Origin: Rhodoferax sp. | GTDB taxonomy: Bacteria > Pseudomonadota > Gammaproteobacteria > Burkholderiales > Burkholderiaceae_C | Assembly (NCBI GenBank): GCA_030833685.1 | Contig: JAURGS010000092.1 | Coordinates: forward strand, 1 to 9,100 | Direction of reading: 5' to 3' | Length of the DNA: 9,100 nucleotides | In this document: one piece after another, positions 1 to 6,256 of the stretch | Layout of the letters: each line of letters opens with the position of its first letter | How positions within the stretch are numbered: the stretch's first letter is position 1 | The notes under the pieces: generated by a model | The model's database searches: none | Told to the model about the DNA's origin: nothing | What the model saw: only the letters and a program-made list of their open reading frames with translations | Program-made: the position numbers and the translations under genes

Positions 1-2
1 AA

Positions 3-272
3 AGAACAAACCTCAACTCGGCTGCTGCAATTGCGGATTGGGTGACGCAGCAAGGGGTGGATCGAAGCAAGTTCAACGAGCAGTTCAATTCGTTTTCTGT
101 TGCCACCAAGGTGCGCCGCGCCATCCAGCTGCAAAACGCCTACCCCGTATCAGGTGTTCCTTCGCTAGGGGTGGCGGGCCGTTTTTACACAGACGCAGAA
201 CTGGCCGGCAATATGGATCGCGCCCTCAGCGTGGTCGACCACCTGGTGGCCGAGGTTCGCGCGGGTCGCTGA
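3..272 (+). CDS. dsbA: Thiol:disulfide interchange protein DsbA, 3' end only
   Basis: Partial gene: the frame is open from the left edge, so the start and the catalytic CXXC motif lie outside the window. The 89 visible residues match the C-terminal part of DsbA. They contain ADWVTQQGVD, then the helix region SFSVATKVRRAIQLQ, then YPVSGVPSLGVAGRFYTD. The GVP in that last stretch is the expected cis-proline loop that sits beside the active site, and a closing helix ends at AGR. DsbA is a periplasmic oxidase that introduces disulfides into exported proteins. An internal GTG at 42 could be mistaken for a start, but the DsbA-like sequence continues upstream of it (AAAIADW). The next gene, lptA, begins about 70 bases downstream. 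The family call is firm; whether this copy is DsbA or the DsbL variant cannot be told without the N-terminus. Confidence 0.9.
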   Translation, partial: RTNLNSAAAIADWVTQQGVDRSKFNEQFNSFSVATKVRRAIQLQNAYPVSGVPSLGVAGRFYTDAELAGNMDRALSVVDHLVAEVRAGR

Positions 273-289
273 TCCTTGATCAATCGGCC

Positions 290-353
290 CGGGCGATCGC
301 GCGCTTGCGGACTTCTATCCTGGCGAATCGCCCGAAGAGGGCATGGCTACAAT
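290..353 (+). promoter_or_regulatory. Putative lptA promoter region with two dyad sequences
   Basis: The gap between dsbA and lptA holds a good -10 hexamer, TACAAT at 348-353, but no convincing -35 at 16-18 bases upstream. Two perfect or near-perfect dyads lie ahead of it: GCGATCGC at 293-300 and GGCGAATCGCC at 322-332, with centres about 30.5 bases apart (close to three helical turns). The second would cover the -35 region. The flanks also form an 8-base inverted repeat (CGGGCGAT at 290-297 and ATCGCCCG at 327-334). These are seen directly; promoter and operator function is inferred. If TACAAT is used, transcription would begin near 360, beside the ATG at 361. Confidence 0.3.
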
Positions 354-1017
354 GCTTTTCATGCAAGATTCGTGCCTCTCAAAACGTCTGTCCACGCTGG
401 TCCTGTTAAGCCTCGGACTGTGCTTGGGCTTAGGCACTTTTCAGGCTCGGGCTGAGAAAGCTGACCGCTCGCAGCCGATGAATATCGAAGCTGACGCTTT
501 GCGACATGACGAGGCTGCCCAAGTCAGCGTCTTCACTGGAAAAGTTGTTGTAACCAAGGGCACGATACAGATTCGTGGCGCGCGGCTGGAGGTTCGTCAG
601 GACAAAGACGGCAATCAATTCGGACTGGTTACTGCCGAGCCCGGCAAGCTTGCGTTTTTCAGGCAAAAGCGCGAAGGGCTGGATGAGTACATCGAGGGTC
701 AAGGCCAAACCATCGATTACGACGGCCGAGCAGATGTGGTGAAGTTTGTGGGACAGGCGCAGCTCAGGCGTTACCAGGGGGCCAAACTCAACGATGAGTT
801 CAACGCGGGCGTCATCGTCTACAACAACATCACTGACGTCTTCACCCTGGATGGTCAACCCCGGCCTGGGAGCGTGGGCAGTCAGGGTCAGCCAGGCGCT
901 CCTGCAGGACGTGTTCGGGCCATGCTGGGGCCCAAAACCGACAGCCGCCAAACCAGCGGCCCGGCCGACAACTCCCTCAGAATCAGCCCAGCACTCAAAG
1001 AACCCAAAAAGCCATGA
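343..1017 (+). CDS. lptA: LptA, periplasmic lipopolysaccharide transport protein
   Basis: LptA forms the periplasmic bridge that carries LPS from the inner-membrane LptBFGC complex to LptDE in the outer membrane. The protein starts with a basic n-region (SKR) and a Leu-rich core, followed by the signal-peptidase site ARA before EKAD. An OstA/LptA-type beta domain follows at about residues 45-155, with QPMNIEADALRHD and FTGKVVVTKGTIQIRG as characteristic strands. A Gly/Pro/Gln-rich tail of about 50 residues ends in Lys and Pro. The start is uncertain: in-frame ATGs lie at 343, 352 and 361. AGAGG at 336-340 is too close to the first and a little far from the second, and the third gives the most typical signal peptide. 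The stop overlaps the lptB start as ATGA, so the two are translationally coupled. lptC, the usual upstream neighbour, is absent. Confidence 0.93.
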   Translation: MATMLFMQDSCLSKRLSTLVLLSLGLCLGLGTFQARAEKADRSQPMNIEADALRHDEAAQVSVFTGKVVVTKGTIQIRGARLEVRQDKDGNQFGLVTAEPGKLAFFRQKREGLDEYIEGQGQTIDYDGRADVVKFVGQAQLRRYQGAKLNDEFNAGVIVYNNITDVFTLDGQPRPGSVGSQGQPGAPAGRVRAMLGPKTDSRQTSGPADNSLRISPALKEPKKP

Positions 1018-1817
1018 CCGCGGACATCGCGCAGCCCGCGGCGAGCGCCCCAGAGCGAACCTCAAAGCCAGGACAAGCGGCTGTACTGCGGGCTGAGCAT
1101 TTGCAGAAATATTACGGTGTGCGCCAAGTCGTCAAGGATGTCTCTTTGACGGTTCGCAGTGGCGAGGTGGTCGGTTTGCTCGGCCCTAACGGTGCTGGGA
1201 AAACCACGTCGTTCTACCTGATTGTTGGCCTTGTGCGGGCAACCCACGGCCGGATCACGATTGACGGGGAACCCATCGAACACCTGCCCATTCACCGACG
1301 CGCGCGTATGGGTCTGGGTTATCTGCCTCAGGAAGTGTCGATCTTTCGCAAATTGAACGTGGAGGACAACGTGCGCGCTGTTCTCGAGCTGCAATCGGAT
1401 GAGCATGGCCGCCCGCTGGGGTCAACTGCGATCGAGGCGCGGCTTTCTCAACTGCTGCAAGACCTGCGAGTTGAGCATTTAAGAAAATCGGGCGCTATGT
1501 CGCTCTCAGGTGGTGAGCGCCGCCGTGTCGAAATTGCCCGTGCCTTGGCCACGCAGCCGCGCTTTATCTTGCTCGATGAGCCTTTTGCCGGAATCGACCC
1601 TATCGCGGTGATTGAAATCCAGCGCATCATCGGCTTTCTGAAAGAGCGTGGCATTGGTGTTTTGATCACAGACCACAATGTGCGCGAGACGCTGGGCATC
1701 TGCGACCACGCCTACATCATCAGTGACGGCCAGGTGTTGGCCAAAGGTACACCGGCTGAGATCGTCAACCATGCGGATGTGCGTCGGGTCTATCTTGGCG
1801 AGCATTTCCGAATGTGA
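1014..1817 (+). CDS. lptB: LptB, ATPase of the LPS export ABC transporter
   Basis: Cytoplasmic nucleotide-binding subunit that powers extraction of LPS from the inner membrane by LptFG. All ABC ATPase motifs are present: Walker A GPNGAGKTT at residues 57-65, Q-loop glutamine in YLPQE at 106, signature LSGGE at 164-168, Walker B FILLDEP at 184-190 with the catalytic Glu 189, and the H-loop His in TDHNVRET at 221. The FAGIDPIAV stretch and the end YLGEHFRM are typical of LptB rather than other ABC subunits. At 267 residues it is longer than the usual ~240 because of a Pro/Ala-rich N-terminal extension of about 24 residues before VLRAEHLQKYYG. There is no ATG or GTG nearer the conserved part, and the ATGA overlap with lptA supports this start. 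Confidence 0.97.
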   Translation: MTADIAQPAASAPERTSKPGQAAVLRAEHLQKYYGVRQVVKDVSLTVRSGEVVGLLGPNGAGKTTSFYLIVGLVRATHGRITIDGEPIEHLPIHRRARMGLGYLPQEVSIFRKLNVEDNVRAVLELQSDEHGRPLGSTAIEARLSQLLQDLRVEHLRKSGAMSLSGGERRRVEIARALATQPRFILLDEPFAGIDPIAVIEIQRIIGFLKERGIGVLITDHNVRETLGICDHAYIISDGQVLAKGTPAEIVNHADVRRVYLGEHFRM

Positions 1818-1819
1818 AC

Positions 1820-3376
1820 ATGAAGCTTGGGTTGTCGCTGCGGCAGTCGCAACATCTCGCGCTCACGCCGCAGTTGCAACAGTCGATTCGCCTCTTGCAG
1901 TTGTCCACGTTGGAGCTCAGCCAGGAAATCGAAGAGATGCTGGTAGATAACCCCTTTCTGGAGCGTGATGATGAAGAGGCCGCAGATCGGGAGCAGCACG
2001 GTATAGATCACGCGGACATGCCGGTCAGTTCAGCAGAGCGCGTCGCGGAGTTGCCGGCTTATGACAATGCCGATGTGCCTGCAACCAGAGCCGAAGACAC
2101 GCCTGATGCTTTTACGCTTTCGCAAACGCCAGACTGGGAGGGCGATGGCCAAACGGCTATCACAGCGGATGATCCAGAATGGGGTGGCGACGCACCTGCA
2201 CGAAAGAGTGGCTTGGATGCCGGACTCGATCGCGACGCAGGCGATCTGGGTGCGCACCAGCAAAGTCTTCAAGATTTTTTGCATCTGCAGACGCTCAATC
2301 TTCGCTTAAGCCAGCCAGATCGGGCCGCACTTTATTTTTTGATTGAGTCCTTGAACGACGATGGTTACCTGGAAGACGAACTCGATGCGCTGGCCCAGGG
2401 TCTGGCTGGCGCCGACGATCAAGCGCACGAAGCCGCTTTGCACCATTTGAAGGTGGCGCTTGGCTTGCTGCAAAGCATGGAGCCCACAGGCGTTGGTGCC
2501 CGCAGTCTGAGTGAATGCCTGCTGCTACAACTGCGCGCACAAACGGGCTCGGCAGCGCTTGTTGCGCTGGCATCTGAACTTTGTCAAAGCCATCTGGAGT
2601 TGCTGGCGCGCAAAGACCTTAAGCGTTTGGTTGAAAAAACAGGCGCTGATGTTTCGCATCTGCGCCAGGCTATGGCCCTGATCGCAAAGCTAGAGCCCCG
2701 CCCTGGCCGACGGTTTATCAACGTTGAGCAACAGGTTGTGATACCGGATGTGCTGGTCAGGCCGATCGGTGGCGACGGGATGCCGACTTTTCAGGTCCAG
2801 CTCAATGCCGATGTGATGCCGCGTCTGCGCGTGCATGAGCTGTACGCTGATGCACTCAGAGGCCATCGAGGCGGCGCAGATGCGAGCCACGTGCAGGGAC
2901 TGCAGCAACGCTTGCAGGAGGCCCGTTGGTTTATCAAGAACATCCGTCAGCGTTTTGAGACCATTCTTCGGGTCAGCAAGGCCATTGTTGAGCGGCAAAA
3001 AGGATTTTTTATGCATGGCGAGTTGGCCATGCAGCCACTGGTTTTGCGGGAAATTGCCGAGGAGCTGGGCCTGCACGAGTCGACGATCAGTCGGGTCACC
3101 ACCGCCAAATACATGGCGACACCTTTTGGCACTTTCGAGCTGAAGTATTTTTTTGGGTCTGGCCTGGGCACCGAGTCAGGCGGCCACGCATCCAGCACGG
3201 CGGTGCGGGCGCTGATCAAACAGTTCGTGGCTGCTGAGAGCCACAAAAAGCCCTTAAGCGACAACCAGATTGCCGATATGCTCAAAGAGCAGGGAATCGA
3301 ATGTGCACGTCGCACGGTGGCCAAATACCGAGAGGCCATGCGAATCGCGCCAGCCAATTTGCGCAAACTCCTATGA
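1820..3376 (+). CDS. rpoN: RNA polymerase sigma-54 factor RpoN
   Basis: Sigma-54 directs RNA polymerase to -24/-12 promoters and needs enhancer-binding ATPases to open them. The Gln/Leu-rich region I that contacts the activator is clear at the N-terminus (SQHLALTPQLQQSIRLLQL). A long acidic region II follows (about residues 48-145), then the core-binding region. The helix-turn-helix lies around HESTISRVTTAKYMATPFGT (about 419-438), and the diagnostic RpoN box ARRTVAKYRE is at about 496-505. The length of 518 residues is normal. I chose ATG 1820 over the GTG at 1814 because the family begins MK-GL-LR directly before the conserved glutamine-rich helix; this leaves 2 bases after the lptB stop. 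No hpf or ptsN homologue follows, although these often accompany rpoN; a methyltransferase gene follows instead. Confidence 0.97.
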   Translation: MKLGLSLRQSQHLALTPQLQQSIRLLQLSTLELSQEIEEMLVDNPFLERDDEEAADREQHGIDHADMPVSSAERVAELPAYDNADVPATRAEDTPDAFTLSQTPDWEGDGQTAITADDPEWGGDAPARKSGLDAGLDRDAGDLGAHQQSLQDFLHLQTLNLRLSQPDRAALYFLIESLNDDGYLEDELDALAQGLAGADDQAHEAALHHLKVALGLLQSMEPTGVGARSLSECLLLQLRAQTGSAALVALASELCQSHLELLARKDLKRLVEKTGADVSHLRQAMALIAKLEPRPGRRFINVEQQVVIPDVLVRPIGGDGMPTFQVQLNADVMPRLRVHELYADALRGHRGGADASHVQGLQQRLQEARWFIKNIRQRFETILRVSKAIVERQKGFFMHGELAMQPLVLREIAEELGLHESTISRVTTAKYMATPFGTFELKYFFGSGLGTESGGHASSTAVRALIKQFVAAESHKKPLSDNQIADMLKEQGIECARRTVAKYREAMRIAPANLRKLL

Positions 3377-3393
3377 AACGTGAATCCCGATGA
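3373..3393 (+). CDS. Six-codon mini-ORF bridging rpoN and the rlmL-like gene
   Basis: ATG at 3373 overlaps the rpoN stop (ATGA) and opens the frame MKRESR, whose TGA at 3391-3393 overlaps the ATG of the next gene at 3390 (again ATGA). No clear Shine-Dalgarno sequence lies before either start. The arrangement would let a ribosome that finishes rpoN re-initiate and be handed to the downstream gene. It is seen in the sequence, but translation is unproven and a 21-base frame can arise by chance. Confidence 0.25.
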   Translation: MKRESR

Positions 3394-4688
3394 ATCAGCT
3401 TGAGTTGTTTTTGCCTTGCGCGGCTGGCGTTGAGGACTACCTGAGTCAGGAGGTGATGCGGATCACTGGACGCAGCGAGTCCGATGTGATCAAGCAGCGT
3501 GGTGGAGTTGCGGCGCGTGCCTCTTGGCGCGACGTGATGCTGCTGAACCTGCACAGCCGGCTGGCGCAGCGCGTTCTGGTTTTGTTGTCTTACGGCGCAT
3601 ACCGGCAAGAGCAGGACTTGTACCGAATGGCCAGCGAGGTGAGCTGGGAGGCCTGGTTCACACCAAAGGAATCCATCAAAGTGGAAGTGACGGCCCAGCA
3701 CAGTCCGCTGACCAGTCTTAACTTTGCGGCGCTCAAAATTAAGGATGCGGTATGCGATCGGTTCCGAATTAAGGCCAACGGCGTTCGTCCAGATGTGGAC
3801 ACGCACTGGCCTAAGGTGCGCATCTATGCGCACCTGACGACAGATCAGCTGTCTTTGTATATTGATACATCGGGTGAGCCCTTGTTCAAGCGGGGGTGGC
3901 GTGAAGATACGGGCGACGCGCCGTTGAAAGAGACGCTGGCTGCGGCCATGATTGTTGCCACCGGCTGGCTTGATGATCCGGCCAAGATCCTGCCCTTGTA
4001 TGACCCATGCTGTGGCAGTGGAACGATTGCCATTGAAGCGGCACAAATGCTTTGTCATCTGCCCGCCGGCGGCCTGCGCCGCTTTGCTTTTGAGCACATG
4101 TTGCCTTTTCAAAAGCACGTCTGGCAGGCAATCAAGGAACAGGCCTACGCTGCATCTGCCCTGCCCACCGCTGCGCAGCACCCCCGGGTATTTGGTAGCG
4201 ATGTTTCGCACCGCATGGTTGACTTTGCGCAGCGCAATGCCGAGCGCGCGGGCGTAGCCGCTCTGATCGAGTTTCGCGGCGGCGACGCATTGCAGCGCAT
4301 GCCGCCGAGCACCGAAGCTGGTGTGTTGTTGTTGAATCCTCCTTACGGCGAACGTATTGATGTGGGCGGCGTGGCGGGGTCAGCGCGGACCGGTGGTGGG
4401 CGCTCGGACCTGACAGACGGGCGCACGTCAGGCACGTTCGTGGCTCGCGAGGCGCCCCAAGCCGAGCAGGGGACAGACTTTTTCGAGCAGCTTGCTAGCC
4501 ACTGGAAACGTCATTACCCGGGATGGACTGCCTGGATGCTGACGCCTGACATGAAGCTGCCGGGCAAGATGCGCCTGAAGGCCTCACGCCGCGTGCCCTT
4601 GTGGAACGGGCCCTTGGAGTGCCGCTTATTTCGCTTCGATATGGTCGCCGGGAAATTGGATGCCCGTGATGCAGCCGGTAGTCCTTGA
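3390..4688 (+). CDS. THUMP-domain class I SAM-dependent RNA methyltransferase (RlmL-like)
   Basis: Predicted to methylate guanine N2 in RNA, most likely 23S rRNA (position 2445 in E. coli numbering). This is inferred from similarity to the N-terminal half of E. coli RlmKL. The N-terminus FLPCAAGVEDYLSQEV and a THUMP RNA-binding region (about residues 45-158) precede a Rossmann methyltransferase domain. That domain has the SAM-binding motif DPCCGSGTIAIEAA from 205 and the catalytic NPPYGER at 316-322. The C-terminus RRVPLWNGPLECRLFRFDM fits the family. At 432 residues it lacks the RlmK half seen in the enterobacterial fusion. Residues 325-360, just after NPPYGER, are a Gly/Ser/Thr-rich stretch that looks like a variable loop. 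It starts 13 bases after rpoN and overlaps the PIN gene by 29 bases. Confidence 0.88.
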   Translation: MNQLELFLPCAAGVEDYLSQEVMRITGRSESDVIKQRGGVAARASWRDVMLLNLHSRLAQRVLVLLSYGAYRQEQDLYRMASEVSWEAWFTPKESIKVEVTAQHSPLTSLNFAALKIKDAVCDRFRIKANGVRPDVDTHWPKVRIYAHLTTDQLSLYIDTSGEPLFKRGWREDTGDAPLKETLAAAMIVATGWLDDPAKILPLYDPCCGSGTIAIEAAQMLCHLPAGGLRRFAFEHMLPFQKHVWQAIKEQAYAASALPTAAQHPRVFGSDVSHRMVDFAQRNAERAGVAALIEFRGGDALQRMPPSTEAGVLLLNPPYGERIDVGGVAGSARTGGGRSDLTDGRTSGTFVAREAPQAEQGTDFFEQLASHWKRHYPGWTAWMLTPDMKLPGKMRLKASRRVPLWNGPLECRLFRFDMVAGKLDARDAAGSP

Positions 4689-5082
4689 TACCAATGTCGT
4701 TTTGGATCTGTGGCTGTTTCAGGATCCACAGCAGCAATGGTTGGTGCAGCGGCTCGAAAACGGCGCCTGGCAATGGCTGGCGACGCCGTCTATGCGTGAG
4801 GAACTGGCCCGCGTACTTACCTACGGTCATCTCAGTAATTGGCTGACAAGAAATCAAATGGGTGCAGAGGCGATTCTGGCTCGGTTCGATGAGGCCGCTA
4901 CTTTGGTCGCTGCAGCGCCCAAGGCGCTTTTTAGCTGCCAAGACCCAGACGACCAGAAATTCATCGATCTTGCGGTGGCGCACAAGGCCTGGTTATTCAG
5001 CAAAGACAAAGCTGTACTTTGCATGAAAAAGCGGCTTGGCACCCTGGGCTGTGTACTCAACCCTCAAGCTAGAACGCGATGA
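4660..5082 (+). CDS. PIN-domain protein, putative ribonuclease (COG1569-like)
   Basis: A 140-residue single-domain PIN protein. PIN domains are metal-dependent ribonucleases, and many are toxins of toxin-antitoxin pairs. The acidic residues expected for the metal site are visible: Asp 10 in VVLDTNVVLDLW, Glu 47/48 in SMREELARVL, Asp 97/98 in CQDPDDQKF, and Asp 116 in LFSKDKAVL. The layout matches the family often annotated as 'toxin component, PIN family'. No antitoxin-sized gene lies beside it: upstream is the rlmL-like gene, overlapped by 29 bases, and downstream is the convergent DUF3443 gene. ATG 4660 is preferred because GGGA at 4650-4653 gives a reasonable ribosome site; ATG 4669 (MQPVVLD) is the alternative. 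An orphan RNA-processing role, co-expressed with the methyltransferase, is as likely as a toxin role. Confidence 0.85.
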   Translation: MPVMQPVVLDTNVVLDLWLFQDPQQQWLVQRLENGAWQWLATPSMREELARVLTYGHLSNWLTRNQMGAEAILARFDEAATLVAAAPKALFSCQDPDDQKFIDLAVAHKAWLFSKDKAVLCMKKRLGTLGCVLNPQARTR

Positions 5083-6250
5083 AGGGCCCGGTATAGCTTG
5101 GCCCTGAGGTGGTTGTGGTCTTGCCACTGAGGCCCTGAAATACCTTTCGTCCATAGTAGAAGGGCAAGCCCCAATCGAATATGTCACGATCCCCAATCGG
5201 CCCAGCCAGGGTCGGTAGCAAGGTATATCCCAGATCAAACAATGTTCGGGTGTTGTCCACAACAAAATTGATTGGAATGGTCGGTGAGCCCCCATTGCCT
5301 GTCATATTCGCCGTGAAAGAGGTGGAACGTAATGGGCAGTAGAAATTGCCGCTAAAGCAGGTACTCATTGGGGTGTCAAAGTAAATTCCGTTGGACCCGG
5401 TATCGATGAAACTTTCCAGATAAGTTGCCCCCGCCAGCTCGGTTTTGACATACCCCAAGGCATTGGTTTGCAGGATAGTGGCGCCGCTCATGCTGTTGTT
5501 TGCCTGCGTGCCAATGCCAAATATCAGATCGCCCTTGAGGCTACTCGCGCCAGGGGCGCTTACCGCGGGCAAATCGATCACGAAGCCATTGTTGTCGGTG
5601 CTACGCATGGCAATTGGATTTTGCAGTTGCTCAACCAGGGGAGCTGTAGTGCCAGTGCAAGTACCACCGGAGGGGCAACTGTAGTACTGCCCGGTCAGCC
5701 CAGTGACGCATGCGCTGCCGCAATCCTGTTCGAACAAGCCAATGCCAAGAATACCTTTGGCGCCCAGGTCTTGGACCGAATTGATGGGAGAGTAGCCACC
5801 ACTGGCGCAGGCGGCGGCGGAGTCGCCGATCAGCTGAACCGGTAATGCTGAAATTGTTTGACTACCCAGTTTTAGATCGAGTTTGACGACAGAACCCCAT
5901 GCATAAGAGAGATCGAGAAAGCGAGCGCAGTTGAAATACGAGGTGTTGGTAGAGGTGACGGTCATCTGATCGCGCAACAGTCGAAGGCCAACGGATCCGG
6001 TGTCAACCAGAACATGGTCAATGGTTTGACAGTTGGAAGTGCCTGGCTCACAGATGGTGATATCGGTGTACAGGCGGTTGACCTCCCGCTGCGTGGTCAA
6101 AGGCCCTGAATCGACACAGACGCTGATGACGTTGGTGGCACTGCTGCTCGAGGGCGGGCAGCTCGGTGTAGAGGGGCTTGCCGAAGGCCCGCCACCGCCG
6201 CCGCAGCCAGCAAGCCCAATAATGAATAAACAGACAATGAACCAGCGCAT
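5069..6250 (-). CDS. DUF3443 family lipoprotein with pepsin-like DTGS motifs
   Basis: Exported lipoprotein of the DUF3443 family, function not established. A short hydrophobic signal ends in the lipobox LAGC (Cys 16), followed by a Gly run and a Ser/Pro linker to about residue 38. The body contains VDTGS (Asp 83) and FIDTGS (Asp 283), exactly 200 residues apart. Between them are SYAWGS (Tyr 116), GILGIG (167-171) and GDLIFGIG (240-247); near the end is FDWGLPFYYGRKVF. This order resembles a bilobal aspartic protease, with two catalytic Asp motifs and a flap tyrosine. There are twelve cysteines besides the lipidated one, so disulfides are likely. NPIAMRSTDNNGFVIDLP is a stretch I associate with DUF3443. 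The start lies 6 bases after the DUF2844 stop and has no purine-rich ribosome site, which suggests translational coupling. The 3' end overlaps the PIN gene by 14 bases. Confidence 0.85.
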   Translation of the reverse strand: MRWFIVCLFIIGLAGCGGGGGPSASPSTPSCPPSSSSATNVISVCVDSGPLTTQREVNRLYTDITICEPGTSNCQTIDHVLVDTGSVGLRLLRDQMTVTSTNTSYFNCARFLDLSYAWGSVVKLDLKLGSQTISALPVQLIGDSAAACASGGYSPINSVQDLGAKGILGIGLFEQDCGSACVTGLTGQYYSCPSGGTCTGTTAPLVEQLQNPIAMRSTDNNGFVIDLPAVSAPGASSLKGDLIFGIGTQANNSMSGATILQTNALGYVKTELAGATYLESFIDTGSNGIYFDTPMSTCFSGNFYCPLRSTSFTANMTGNGGSPTIPINFVVDNTRTLFDLGYTLLPTLAGPIGDRDIFDWGLPFYYGRKVFQGLSGKTTTTSGPSYTGPFIAF

Positions 6251-6256
6251 GAGGGG

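Noticed and set aside
290..334. Inverted repeat as an intrinsic terminator for dsbA
   Set aside because: The 8-base arms are separated by 29 bases and are not followed by a T-run, so a terminator is not supported; an operator is a better guess.
430..1065. 211-residue open frame on the - strand across lptA
   Set aside because: Antisense shadow; lptA on the + strand has a signal peptide and OstA-domain sequence, while this frame has no domain.
3282..4211. 309-residue open frame on the - strand across the rlmL-like gene
   Set aside because: It is antisense to a well-supported gene, has no recognisable motifs, and is rich in His, Gln and Arg as expected for a shadow of GC-rich coding sequence.
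4660..5082. Complete toxin-antitoxin pair
   Set aside because: Only the PIN component is present; no small antitoxin-like frame lies on either side, so a pair is not claimed.
5468..5845. 125-residue + strand frame inside the DUF3443 gene
   Set aside because: Antisense to a lipoprotein gene with clear lipobox and conserved motifs; the frame has no family features.
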